Assembly (NCBI GenBank): GCA_030828385.1
Contig: JAURCS010000013.1
Span: 1-64,000 of the forward strand
Reading direction: 5' to 3'
DNA: 64,000 nucleotides
Source: Gammaproteobacteria bacterium
GTDB taxonomy: Bacteria > Pseudomonadota > Gammaproteobacteria > Pseudomonadales > Pseudohongiellaceae
In this document: piece after piece, positions 56,275 through 64,000 of the stretch
Layout: each line of letters begins with the position of its first letter
Numbering within the stretch: the stretch's first letter is position 1
Translations under genes and position numbers: made by a program
Notes under the pieces: model-generated
What the model saw: the letters and a program-made list of their open reading frames with translations, nothing else
The model's database searches: none
What the model was told of the DNA's origin: nothing

Positions 56275-57442
56275 ATTACCTTCTACTTTTCTCTGTGGGA
56301 AAAGCAGGGTAAAAGATAATAGAATAGGTTAACTATATAATATAACTTATTGATTTATATACTATTAAGAGTTTTAAGGTGCAGAGATAAAGGTTCATGC
56401 AGAATTTCGCCGGGACGCTTTGCGACATCTTAAAGGCCGGGATAGCTGGCAATTGGCATTAAGAGCGTGGATTTACCACTACAAGAGTTATCCTGTGGGC
56501 TGATCCTGCGATTTGCTTTGCTCTTAATGACTCCCTTTACTGATTGAATCACCTGACCAGGCACTTATGCTTGCGGGATTCGGGGTTTGCCTTCATTTCC
56601 AGGATTCTCCTGGTATCCTAAATACAACCAAACCGAAGTTTTTAACTTCTTGACTGGATCTGTCTGATCATTCTGTTAGATCTATCAATCTGAATTATCT
56701 GATTGATCCTGGTTGTCTGTCTTAGCCAATAGCTGCCAATTTCCCGGCGCTGTTAATTCTGTTTTACCTTTGCCAATTCTTGCCGGGAAAATGTCACCGC
56801 AAGAAATTGCTCTTAAACTCCTGTCCGCTTCAGTGCGGTGTTAATCCTGTTCAAAACTAGTGTTTATATCTTTTACCCGAGCTTTTCGGGATTTAACTGG
56901 CCCTGTTTTAAGGCAAGGCATAAATACTGTATTTTTACGCTTTCTTGTTAAGCCATCAACTTAACAATTAGCTACTTGGCTCAGGGCCTGATTCAGCTGC
57001 TTATCTTTAAAGCCGCAGCCATCAGGCTCTGATGAAATTCGTTTTTACTGTTTCGTCCTGTAATAATTCCTTGTAGCTTGCCGGTTTGCAACCGTATGTT
57101 TAGCGGCTAAATATTAATAATAAAGACAGCTTCGGGTTAACCTGATCCCGCCAGAAGGGACTTTATTCTTCGTTAACCTGTTATCTGCCTGCTGTATTAC
57201 TACTGACTTGTTTCCCAATTAGAAACGCTTGCTCCTGTTTTGCCTCAGCGCTTTTGGGCTTCAAGGTCATCTGGAAACCGTAGCAGGCCAGCAATATAGC
57301 AGTAAATTATAGTCCCTTCAATGATTTACAGTACTTTACTCCAGTGTCACAGCAACAATTAACATGGCAATACAAGCTTCCAGACCATGCTGCGAGGTAT
57401 ACTCATGGTTTTTATGGTTCATGTTTCCCAGAGTAGCAGATT
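56275..57442 (-). promoter_or_regulatory. 1.17-kb gene-free region upstream of rne: probable leader and promoter
   Basis: No open frame of note lies here on either strand. RNase E mRNAs have long 5' leaders that bind the enzyme for autoregulation, so much of this is probably leader. A structure is visible on the minus strand: CATTAAGAGC and its exact complement (plus coordinates 56457-56466 and 56520-56529) enclose a smaller GTGG/CCAC hairpin (56467-56479). A minus-strand TATAAT near 57312 lies on the far side and could be the -10 box. The same region must hold the rluC promoter on the plus strand. Confidence 0.5.
56457..56529 (-). promoter_or_regulatory. candidate structured element in the rne leader
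   Basis: A perfect 10-base inverted repeat, CATTAAGAGC/GCTCTTAATG, spans 53 bases that include a GTGG-ATTTA-CCAC stem-loop, on the side transcribed with rne. It resembles in layout, not sequence, the stem-loops of the E. coli rne leader. Confidence 0.4.
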
Positions 57443-58426
57443 TTGAGCACTAACAATTCCAGTACTTCGTCCCCTGATGAGGTAAAGCCGGCAGTGTCCT
57501 TTCAGGAGGTTAGCCAGGAACAGGAAGGTCAGCGTCTGGATAATTTTCTCCTCTCCAGACTCAAAGGCGTTCCGAAATCCAGAATCTATCGCATAATCCG
57601 TAAGGGTGAGGTGAGGGTCAATAAAAAGCGGGAAAAACCCGAATATAAGCTGAAAACTGGGGATATTGTCCGCATTCCGCCGGTACGGGTGGCTGCGCCA
57701 AAAGAGCAAATTCCGCCTTCGGCAGCCTTGCAGGAACTATTGAGTGAATCCGTGCTTTATCAGGATGAGCACATTCTGGTCTTGAACAAGCCAGCGGGCC
57801 TGGCAGTTCATGCCGGTACCGGCGTTAAAACCGGCTTGATCGAGGCTTTGCGCCATATGTACCCGGAGTTGGCTGGTCTGGAACTGGTGCACAGACTTGA
57901 TAAGGGGACCTCCGGCTGCCTGCTGCTGGCAAAAAACAGCAAAAGTCTGAAACTGCTGTCGGCACAATTCAAGTCTGGTCAGACGAAAAAGATATACCAC
58001 GCCCTGGTGCAGGGGAAATGGTCGCCACAGCAAACAGAGATTGATGCGCCCTTGTTACGTCAGCAGGAAAAAAATGGTGAGCGCTTTGTAGTGGTTTCAC
58101 CTGAGGGCAAATCAGCCCGCACGCTGTTTTCTGTGCTAGAGGGGTTTCACCACGCTACGCTGGTTGAAGCCAGTCCGTTGACCGGAAGAACCCATCAGAT
58201 TCGTGTTCATGCCAGCTTCGCCAATTGCCCGATAATTGGTGACGAGAAGTACTCAGAGGATTCAGCAAGGCAGGCTTTTGCCCGTCAGGGCATCAAACGG
58301 CTCTGTTTGCATGCGGCGTCACTGACTTTTGTACATCCCGAGACGGGCCAAAGCATGACGCTGACAGCACCCCCGCAGAGGCAGTTTGATGCAGCTCTCA
58401 AGGTACTGCGGCAAGCAGGGGATTAA
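57443..58426 (+). CDS. rluC: 23S rRNA pseudouridine synthase RluC
   Basis: RluC makes pseudouridines at 955, 2504 and 2580 of 23S rRNA (E. coli numbering). The 327-residue protein has an N-terminal S4 RNA-binding domain (EGQRLDNFLLSRLKGVPKS) and the catalytic HRLDKGTSGCLLLAK with Asp153. HQIRVHASFANCPIIGDEKY follows. The start is TTG at 57443. As usual in gammaproteobacteria it is divergent from rne. Its 3' end overlaps the convergent maf by 29 bases. Confidence 0.93.
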   Translation: MSTNNSSTSSPDEVKPAVSFQEVSQEQEGQRLDNFLLSRLKGVPKSRIYRIIRKGEVRVNKKREKPEYKLKTGDIVRIPPVRVAAPKEQIPPSAALQELLSESVLYQDEHILVLNKPAGLAVHAGTGVKTGLIEALRHMYPELAGLELVHRLDKGTSGCLLLAKNSKSLKLLSAQFKSGQTKKIYHALVQGKWSPQQTEIDAPLLRQQEKNGERFVVVSPEGKSARTLFSVLEGFHHATLVEASPLTGRTHQIRVHASFANCPIIGDEKYSEDSARQAFARQGIKRLCLHAASLTFVHPETGQSMTLTAPPQRQFDAALKVLRQAGD

Positions 58427-58988
58427 GACCTTCTTCTTTCAGCAGGCTTACCAGGGTGATGATGGGCAGACCGAGCAAAGTGTTGTAATCCTTGCCTTCA
58501 AGTGCCTCGAACAAGGCAATTCCGGCGGCTTCCACCTTGAAACAGCCGGCGCAGTCTAGGGGCTTGTCGAGCTTGATATAGGCACGTATTTCTTCGTCGC
58601 TTAAGCAGCGAAATTTGACCCGGAACGAGTCATAAGTGACATGTTCCTTTCCGGTACGCGTGTTAATCAAGGCTAGGCCGGTCTGGAATTGTACCCAGTT
58701 TCCCGAGCACAACTTCAAATGCTTGATTCCCGCCTCCTCGGATCCTGGTTTGCCCAGGATCAGGCCATTCATTGAGCAGGCCTGATCGGAGCCAATTATC
58801 AGGCTATCGGGGTATTGATTACTGACTGCCCGGGCTTTTTCCAGGGATAATCGCTTCACGTAATCCAGCGTTGTCTCGCCATTGAGCGGACTTTCATTGA
58901 TGTCCGGAGAGTAGGTAATAAAGGGAAGTTGCAGTTGCTGCAGGATTTTACTGCGGGTGGGTGAGGAAGATGCCAGCACTAGATTCAT
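58398..58988 (-). CDS. Maf-like nucleoside triphosphate pyrophosphatase
   Basis: The protein of 196 residues begins MNLVLASSSPTRSKILQQL, the standard Maf start with the phosphate-binding S-S-S-x-x-R, and has SLIIGSDQACSMNG, ITGTGLA-like (VQFQTGLALINTR), and AGCFKVEAAGIALFEALEGKDYNTLLGLPI. It hydrolyses modified or non-canonical nucleotides. ATG 58988 is chosen; the longer frame (to 59150) overlaps yceD on the other strand. Of the two Maf types this looks YceF-like, in line with its position by rluC. Confidence 0.9.
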   Translation of the reverse strand: MNLVLASSSPTRSKILQQLQLPFITYSPDINESPLNGETTLDYVKRLSLEKARAVSNQYPDSLIIGSDQACSMNGLILGKPGSEEAGIKHLKLCSGNWVQFQTGLALINTRTGKEHVTYDSFRVKFRCLSDEEIRAYIKLDKPLDCAGCFKVEAAGIALFEALEGKDYNTLLGLPIITLVSLLKEEGLNPLLAAVP

Positions 58989-59076
58989 AACAATCCAAGT
59001 ATAATCAATAGGTTTCAGGCTAAAATCAGGCAAATTTCTTTGACAGGAAGCCCCTTCATGCATATTATGCGCGCCT

Positions 59077-59652
59077 ATGTCGATTGACCCATTTCCAGAG
59101 CGCGTGTCGCCGCGCAAATTGTGTAACAGGAATGACTCAATTAACAGCACTTTACCTGTTGAAAAACTCCTGCGATTAAGTGAGTTTCTGCATGATGATC
59201 ACGGGCAGGCACAGGTAAGTTTAAGTTTTGAAAAGGATGATGCAGGGCATTGCCTGATTTCAGGAAGTCTGACGGCTGACGTCAGAATGCTTTGCCAGCG
59301 TTGTCTTGAAGCAACCGAGGTAAAACTTGCGTCAGATTTTGTCACTAAAGTGGCTGAAACTGACAAGGAAGCTCAGGACATAGCGCAATCAAGTGCCAAT
59401 AACCTGGAACAGCTCGAAGTTGTTCGCAGTGAAGAAGGTGAACTTGACCTGTTATCTCTGGTAGAGGACGAGCTGATCATGAGCTTGCCCATTGTCGCCA
59501 GGCACGCCGATAAAGACTGCAGCAAGACACTGCAGTCACTTCAGCAAAAGGCAAGGCAGGCCGGGGAAAACCAGACATCTGGCTCAATCCAGGGGCTCGA
59601 AGCTCTGGCAGAACTTAAACAGGCGCTGAAAGAAGAAAACGACAAGAAATAG
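59077..59652 (+). CDS. yceD: YceD family (DUF177) protein
   Basis: The 191-residue acidic protein has the DUF177 core LTADVRMLCQRCLEATEVKL with paired cysteines (CxxC) and the later DLLSLVEDELIMSLPIVARH with a final Cys. In E. coli YceD is tied to 23S rRNA accumulation and always lies before rpmF. It is 148 bases from rpmF here. Confidence 0.92.
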   Translation: MSIDPFPERVSPRKLCNRNDSINSTLPVEKLLRLSEFLHDDHGQAQVSLSFEKDDAGHCLISGSLTADVRMLCQRCLEATEVKLASDFVTKVAETDKEAQDIAQSSANNLEQLEVVRSEEGELDLLSLVEDELIMSLPIVARHADKDCSKTLQSLQQKARQAGENQTSGSIQGLEALAELKQALKEENDKK

Positions 59653-59800
59653 CAGTTTTAGACGTATTAGCAGTGTCTGGAAGACACTTTAAAACTTATG
59701 TAGATCTTATAGTTAGCTCCCAGGCTATATAATGCATACAAAAGTTGGCTAGAAAGAATAGAATCAGAATATAAACAGGATACAATCGAGGTAGTTAACC

Positions 59801-59980
59801 ATGGCCGTACAAAAAAGTAAGGTTTCACGATCCAGACGTAACATGCGTCGTAGCCACGATTCACTTGGTGCCGTTACGATTACAACAGATGCTGAAACCG
59901 GTGAAAGACATCGTCGTCATCATATGACACCCGATGGCTTTTACAAAGGCAGACAGATAGTCAGAAATAACGAAGACTAA
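59801..59980 (+). CDS. rpmF: 50S ribosomal protein L32
   Basis: The 59-residue protein begins [20 protein letters not shown], the standard bL32 start, and ends [14 protein letters not shown] then RNNED. It lacks the four-cysteine zinc finger of some L32 types, as in E. coli. It is preceded by yceD and followed by a strong terminator. Confidence 0.96.
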   Translation: MAVQKSKVSRSRRNMRRSHDSLGAVTITTDAETGERHRRHHMTPDGFYKGRQIVRNNED

Positions 59981-60074
59981 TCCTGTTGCAAGACCCTCGA
60001 GGCTCTTGATTCAGATGCTTAAACAGCGAATCAAGACATTCAAATCGGGAAGATCAATCAGGATAGTGACTCCA

Positions 60075-60108
60075 GAAAGCAGCCTCGCAAAGGCTGCTTT
60101 CTGTTTTA
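60075..60108 (+). terminator. rho-independent terminator after rpmF
   Basis: A perfect 12-base stem, AGAAAGCAGCCT/AGGCTGCTTTCT, has a five-base loop and is followed by GTTTT. It lies between rpmF and fabD and should separate the ribosomal-protein transcript from the fab genes. Confidence 0.8.
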
Positions 60109-60175
60109 TGTAGTTAGCGCACCCAGTCAGCGGCTCAAGGTAGCTGGTTGGGAACCGGGAAAAGGACTCTAACTG

Positions 60176-61126
60176 ATGAATCCCAGTCATACAGGCTTTA
60201 TTTTTCCAGGGCAGGGCTCCCAGAAAGTAGGCATGCTCGCGGAACTGGCTGATTCTTTCGCTCTGGTGAAAGAAACCTTTGCGCAAGCAAGTGATGTCCT
60301 GGGCTATGATCTTTGGGCATTGACCCAGAGCGGCCCCGCTGAAGAACTCGCCAAGACCCATATCACTCAACCCACAATACTGACCGCATCTGTCGCCATC
60401 TGGCGACTCTGGCAAGACCAGGGCGGTATAAAACCCGGACTTATGGCTGGCCATAGCCTTGGCGAATATTCCGCACTCACCTGCGCCGGTGTCATGGATT
60501 TTGCGGATGCCGTTAGTCTGGTGCAACAGCGTGGGCAGTTTATGCAAAGCGCCGTTCCGCTCGGAGTTGGTGGGATGGCTGCCATTATTGGTCTGGAAGA
60601 GGCTAAGGTGATAGCTGCCTGCGAACAGGCAAAACAGGGTGAAGAAGTTGCGGCAGTTAATTTCAACTGTCCCGGACAGATTGTCATTGCCGGCCATAGT
60701 GATGCCGTCACGCGGGCAGGGGAGTTATGCAAGGAAGCGGGCGCCAAGCGTGCGCTACCGTTACCTGTTAGTGCTCCCTTTCATTCCGTGCTGATGAAAC
60801 CCGCTGCCGAAAAGTTTGCCGCTGTACTCGATGTCGTTAGCTTCAATTCTCCTGACATCCCTGTACTACAGAACTTTGGCCTGGACTGCGCTACTGATCC
60901 TGATGTCATCCGTAACAACCTGGTAAACCAGATATTCAGCCCGGTTCCCTGGATAGACACGATCAATAAATTCGACAGTTCGGGGATAAAACGGGTGCTG
61001 GAAATAGGGCCTGGAAATGTACTTGCCGGCTTTAACAAGCGAATCCAGCCTGAAATGGATGCATTATCAGTAAATGATCTTGCCAGCCTCGAAAAGGCGA
61101 AGTCTTTAGGCGAGTCTGCCGCATAA
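60176..61126 (+). CDS. fabD: malonyl-CoA:ACP transacylase
   Basis: FabD loads malonate onto acyl carrier protein. The 316-residue protein has FIFPGQGSQKVGM, the nucleophile Ser94 in AGHSLGEYSAL, the histidine partner His203 in APFHSVLM, and GPGNVLAGFNKR near the end. The ATG follows GGACTCTAACTG; the ribosome-binding site is weak. fabG follows after 15 bases. Confidence 0.96.
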   Translation: MNPSHTGFIFPGQGSQKVGMLAELADSFALVKETFAQASDVLGYDLWALTQSGPAEELAKTHITQPTILTASVAIWRLWQDQGGIKPGLMAGHSLGEYSALTCAGVMDFADAVSLVQQRGQFMQSAVPLGVGGMAAIIGLEEAKVIAACEQAKQGEEVAAVNFNCPGQIVIAGHSDAVTRAGELCKEAGAKRALPLPVSAPFHSVLMKPAAEKFAAVLDVVSFNSPDIPVLQNFGLDCATDPDVIRNNLVNQIFSPVPWIDTINKFDSSGIKRVLEIGPGNVLAGFNKRIQPEMDALSVNDLASLEKAKSLGESAA

Positions 61127-61141
61127 ATCGGAAAACTAACT

Positions 61142-61885
61142 ATGAGTGATGAAAACAGGAAAGTAGCGCTGGTCACCGGGGCCAGTCGAGGCATAGGCAA
61201 GGCCATCGCGCTGGAGCTGGGACAACATAATATTGTGCTGGGTACCGCAACCAGTGAAGCCGGTGCGGAAAAAATTTCGGCCTATCTTGCTGAAGCAGGT
61301 ATTAGTGGCAAGGGTTATTGTCTGGACGTCTCTTCTGAAGAGTCCATTGAAGCCATGTCAAAACAGATTCAGGAAGAGTTTGGAGCAGTGGCAATTCTTG
61401 TCAATAATGCCGGCATCACTCGGGATAATATTCTGATGCGCATGAAGGCAGAGGAATGGGATCAGGTAATTAATACCAACCTCAGCTCAATATTCCGGAT
61501 GACCAAGGCCATTGTGCGTGGTATGACCAAGGCTCGTTGGGGGCGCATTATCAGTATTAGTTCAGTGGTAGGTTCCAGTGGCAATATAGGACAATCAAAC
61601 TATGCTGCAGCAAAAGCCGGCCTGGAAGGATTTTCCAGGGCCCTGGCGATGGAAATTGGTTCTCGTGGAATAACTGTAAATACAGTGGCGCCGGGGTTTA
61701 TAGATACAGATATGACCCGTGAGCTGTCTGAAGAGCAGACGCAGGCCTTATTGGGCAAAATCCCGCTGGGACGTTATGGAATGCCTGAAGAAATAGCCGC
61801 CGTCGTGGCTTTTCTTGCGTCAGATCAAGCCGGATATATAAGTGGCGAAACAGTCCATGTAAATGGTGGGATGTACATGGCATAA
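61142..61885 (+). CDS. fabG: 3-oxoacyl-ACP reductase
   Basis: FabG reduces 3-ketoacyl-ACP with NADPH. The 247-residue protein has the SDR cofactor motif TGASRGIG (12-19), NNAG (88-91), and the catalytic triad Ser141, Tyr154 and Lys158 (SNYAAAKAG). MARELSEEQ-type (MTRELSEEQ) substrate loop follows. It is in the fabD-fabG-acpP-fabF order. Confidence 0.97.
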   Translation: MSDENRKVALVTGASRGIGKAIALELGQHNIVLGTATSEAGAEKISAYLAEAGISGKGYCLDVSSEESIEAMSKQIQEEFGAVAILVNNAGITRDNILMRMKAEEWDQVINTNLSSIFRMTKAIVRGMTKARWGRIISISSVVGSSGNIGQSNYAAAKAGLEGFSRALAMEIGSRGITVNTVAPGFIDTDMTRELSEEQTQALLGKIPLGRYGMPEEIAAVVAFLASDQAGYISGETVHVNGGMYMA

Positions 61886-61928
61886 TGGCCACCGATTTTA
61901 CCTTTGGCATTAGTCTTGTTAGCAAAGC

Positions 61929-61954
61929 AAAACCCGAAAAACAAGGGTTTTTTC
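61929..61954 (+). terminator. terminator-like hairpin between fabG and acpP
   Basis: The stem AAAACCC/GGGTTTT has a nine-base loop and is followed by TT. It lies 44 bases after fabG and could partly uncouple the abundant acpP transcript from fabDG. Confidence 0.6.
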
Positions 61955-62156
61955 AAAGATAAAATTAAAGGTTTTTTAACATTACATAATTAATTAAGTT
62001 ACGGTAAACTGCGCTCAATATCGGGTCAGTCCCCGTTGCCAGTTAACACTGTTATTGATGTAAATATTAGTCTAGATGTCAGGCTAAACTGTAGTCTGAA
62101 TTATTTATTTTTATACTTATAAAAAGAAACTTTGTAATCCAGGAGCTAGAAAAAAT

Positions 62157-62390
62157 ATGAGTAGCGTTGAAGAACGAGTAAAAAAGATTGTCGCTGAGCA
62201 ACTCGGAGTTAAAGAGGAAGAGGTGAACACAGGGTCATCATTCGTTGAAGACCTGGGTGCCGACTCTCTCGATACAGTGGAACTGGTTATGGCTCTGGAA
62301 GAAGAATTCGAAACCGAAATTCCTGACGAGGAAGCCGAGAAGATCACCACTGTTCAGCTGGCAATCAATTACGTTAACGAACACCTGTAA
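62157..62390 (+). CDS. acpP: acyl carrier protein
   Basis: The 77-residue acidic protein is AcpP. Ser37 in [18 protein letters not shown] is the 4'-phosphopantetheine site. It is the carrier of growing fatty acids. AGGAG lies about ten bases before the ATG. It has a gene-free leader of 271 bases and a strong terminator after it, consistent with a separate, highly expressed transcript. Confidence 0.97.
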   Translation: MSSVEERVKKIVAEQLGVKEEEVNTGSSFVEDLGADSLDTVELVMALEEEFETEIPDEEAEKITTVQLAINYVNEHL

Positions 62391-62431
62391 CACTATTTGT
62401 TTCAGGGACTGTTCAGCGTTAGTGAACAATA

Positions 62432-62468
62432 AAAGCTACTTCCGGGATAACCGGAAGTAGCTTTTTTA
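62432..62468 (+). terminator. rho-independent terminator after acpP
   Basis: A perfect 15-base stem, AAAAGCTACTTCCGG with its complement, has a five-base loop (GATAA) and ends in TTTTTT. It is 42 bases after the acpP stop. Confidence 0.93.
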
Positions 62469-62668
62469 TTGGCGCTTTTGTTTCCGGGGAGTCGCTCTGG
62501 ATTTCAGACGCCAAATAAAAAAGGGTTGATTAACTCTATTGACGCCAATGAAGAAAAAACATTCAGGCAAGCAAGCAGGTTAACGGGCTTGCCACGTTGT
62601 TTAATCGCAAGATAATTCAGTATAGTTAGCAGCTAGCCACCAGGCATTGAGTTCCAGAGGATTCACAA

Positions 62669-63907
62669 TTGTCCAAAAGAAGAGTAGTAATAACTGGTAT
62701 GGGGGCCATCACCCCGCTGGGTAACAGTGTAGAAGAAACCTGGTCAGCCCTGAAAGAAGGCAAGAGCGGTATTTCTGCTATCGATGAGTTTGACGTCTCC
62801 GCCTATAGCACTCGCTTTGGTGGCCTGATCAAAAACTTCAATGTTGAAGACTACATGCCTCTCAAGGAAGCTCGTCGCATGGATGAGTTTCTGCATTATG
62901 GATTGGCAGCGGGAAAACAGGCCATCATCGATGCTGGCATACAGGACGCCAACTATTCCCCACTTCGTATCGGTGTGGCTATTGGTTCGGGTATTGGCGG
63001 TATTACCAATATCGAGAATACTGTTGAGCTAATTAGTGGCAGTGGTCCACGCAAGGTATCCCCATTTTTTGTGCCGGGTTCCATTATCAATATGATTTCC
63101 GGTTCACTCTCCATTGAATTTGGTCTTCAGGGGCCCAATCTCGCGATTGCCACAGCCTGCACTACCGGTACTCACTGTATTGGACTGGCAGCACGTATGA
63201 TCGCCTATGGCGATGCGGATGCGATGGTGGCCGGTGGAGGCGAGAAATCAATTTCAAAAGCTGGTCTTGCCGGTTTTTGCGCTGCACGGGCTTTATCAAC
63301 ACGCAACGACGATCCAACCAAAGCCAGTCGACCCTGGGATGCAGATCGCGACGGCTTTGTTCTGAGTGACGGTGCCGGAGTGCTGATACTGGAAGAATAT
63401 GAAGCTGCAAAAAAACGGGGAGCGAACATTCTTGCGGAAGTCGCAGGCTTTGGCATGAGTGGTGACGCCTATCACATTACCTCTCCCTCGGAGAATGGTG
63501 AAGGGGCTGCCCGGTGCATGGTTAATGCCCTCAGTGATGCTGGCCTGAATAACGAGCAGCTCCACTACATTAATGCTCATGGCACCTCTACACTTGCTGG
63601 CGACCAGGCTGAAACGATGGCGATCAAGTCTGTATTTAAAGAGCACAGCAAAAATCTGCCAATCAGCTCCACCAAGTCGATGATGGGTCATTCTCTGGGT
63701 GCCACCGGCGCGGTAGAAGCCATATTTTCTATCAAGAGTCTGCTGGACAATATTGCGCCGCCCACCATCAATCTTGATCAGGCGGGTGAAGGCTGTGATC
63801 TGGACTATGTGCCCAATAGTGCACGGGACGTCAAAATAGATGCCGTTATGAGCAATTCATTCGGCTTTGGCGGTACCAATGGCAGTCTTATTTTTACCAG
63901 AGTCTGA
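62669..63907 (+). CDS. fabF: 3-oxoacyl-ACP synthase II
   Basis: FabF elongates acyl-ACP with malonyl-ACP. The 412-residue protein has the Cys-His-His triad: Cys164 ([10 protein letters not shown]), His304 ([12 protein letters not shown]) and His341 ([14 protein letters not shown]). [12 protein letters not shown] is at the C-terminus. The start is TTG 62669, directly giving [17 protein letters not shown]. pabC follows by nine bases. Confidence 0.97.
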   Translation: MSKRRVVITGMGAITPLGNSVEETWSALKEGKSGISAIDEFDVSAYSTRFGGLIKNFNVEDYMPLKEARRMDEFLHYGLAAGKQAIIDAGIQDANYSPLRIGVAIGSGIGGITNIENTVELISGSGPRKVSPFFVPGSIINMISGSLSIEFGLQGPNLAIATACTTGTHCIGLAARMIAYGDADAMVAGGGEKSISKAGLAGFCAARALSTRNDDPTKASRPWDADRDGFVLSDGAGVLILEEYEAAKKRGANILAEVAGFGMSGDAYHITSPSENGEGAARCMVNALSDAGLNNEQLHYINAHGTSTLAGDQAETMAIKSVFKEHSKNLPISSTKSMMGHSLGATGAVEAIFSIKSLLDNIAPPTINLDQAGEGCDLDYVPNSARDVKIDAVMSNSFGFGGTNGSLIFTRV

Positions 63908-63916
63908 GGACAGGTA

Positions 63917-64000
63917 ATGATCGTCAATGGATCAAGTCAGGATACCATTGCCATCAATGACAGAGGGCTGGCTTATGGTGATGGTGTCTTTGAAACCATC
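63917..64000 (+). CDS. pabC: aminodeoxychorismate lyase, N-terminal part (cut by the window edge)
   Basis: Only 28 codons are visible: MIVNGSSQDTIAINDRGLAY then GDGVFETI. The DRGLAYGDGVFETI motif is the family start of PabC, a class IV PLP enzyme that makes 4-aminobenzoate for folate. It follows fabF by nine bases, the usual position. Confidence 0.9.
   Translation, partial: MIVNGSSQDTIAINDRGLAYGDGVFETI

Noticed and set aside
59667-59864. 65-codon minus-strand frame over rpmF
   Set aside because: It is the reverse of the rpmF start and its leader; L32 is unmistakable on the plus strand.

Overview
The window is about 64 kb of chromosome from a Gram-negative, respiring gammaproteobacterium of moderate GC. 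The order fimV-truA-trpF-accD-folC-SPOR-cvpA-purF at the left and rne/rluC/maf/yceD/rpmF/fabD/fabG/acpP/fabF/pabC at the right resembles that of Pseudomonas and marine oligotrophic gammaproteobacteria. AddAB-type recombination nuclease genes, a class II IlvE and a c-type-cytochrome/PQQ dehydrogenase fit an aerobic, probably marine, heterotroph. The exact lineage cannot be named from sequence alone. No rRNA, tRNA, CRISPR array or prophage was recognised.

Layout. 1-9.9 kb: housekeeping genes on the plus strand (FimV C-terminus, TruA, TrpF-TrpB-TrpA, AccD, FolC, SPOR protein, CvpA, PurF). 9.9-13 kb: an eroded patch with a MoxR/DUF1653 chimera, a small membrane protein, an Hsp20 chaperone with a clear terminator, a heptad-repeat element and a decayed NADP-glutamate dehydrogenase gene. 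13-20.2 kb: a minus-strand MoxR-DUF58-DUF4381-BatA-BatB/C-BatD operon. 20.6-28.4 kb: thioredoxin-fold protein, frameshifted M15 peptidase, TatD nuclease, a second heptad-repeat element, IlvE, topoisomerase I and an MscS channel. 28.6-29.8 kb: siderophore-interacting flavoreductase and a Rid protein.

30.3-38.2 kb is the most unusual region. It holds GTP cyclohydrolase II, a stand-alone RibD-type reductase, a zinc-motif-less MDR dehydrogenase and a PTPS-fold protein lacking the usual cysteine. These face a flippase-like membrane protein and a CDP-alcohol phosphotransferase, with a GT4 glycosyltransferase and a SAM methyltransferase beyond. Four of the junctions overlap. Together they look like a pathway that makes a GTP-derived pyrimidine or pterin metabolite and attaches it to, or carries it with, a membrane lipid or glycan; that product is inference. 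A dead REP-associated tyrosine transposase bounded by inverted REP ends sits in the middle, and related REP palindromes occur at 29.8 and 38.9 kb.

38.3-52.9 kb: two YceI proteins, a cytochrome-c/PQQ dehydrogenase, a DUF1501 remnant, DAHP synthase, AddA/AddB and the electron-transfer-flavoprotein set (ETF-QO divergent from EtfB-EtfA). 53-64 kb: RNase E with a tandem 12-mer in its tail and a 1.17-kb structured upstream region, then RluC, Maf, YceD, RpmF and the fab cluster, in which plsX and fabH are missing between rpmF and fabD.
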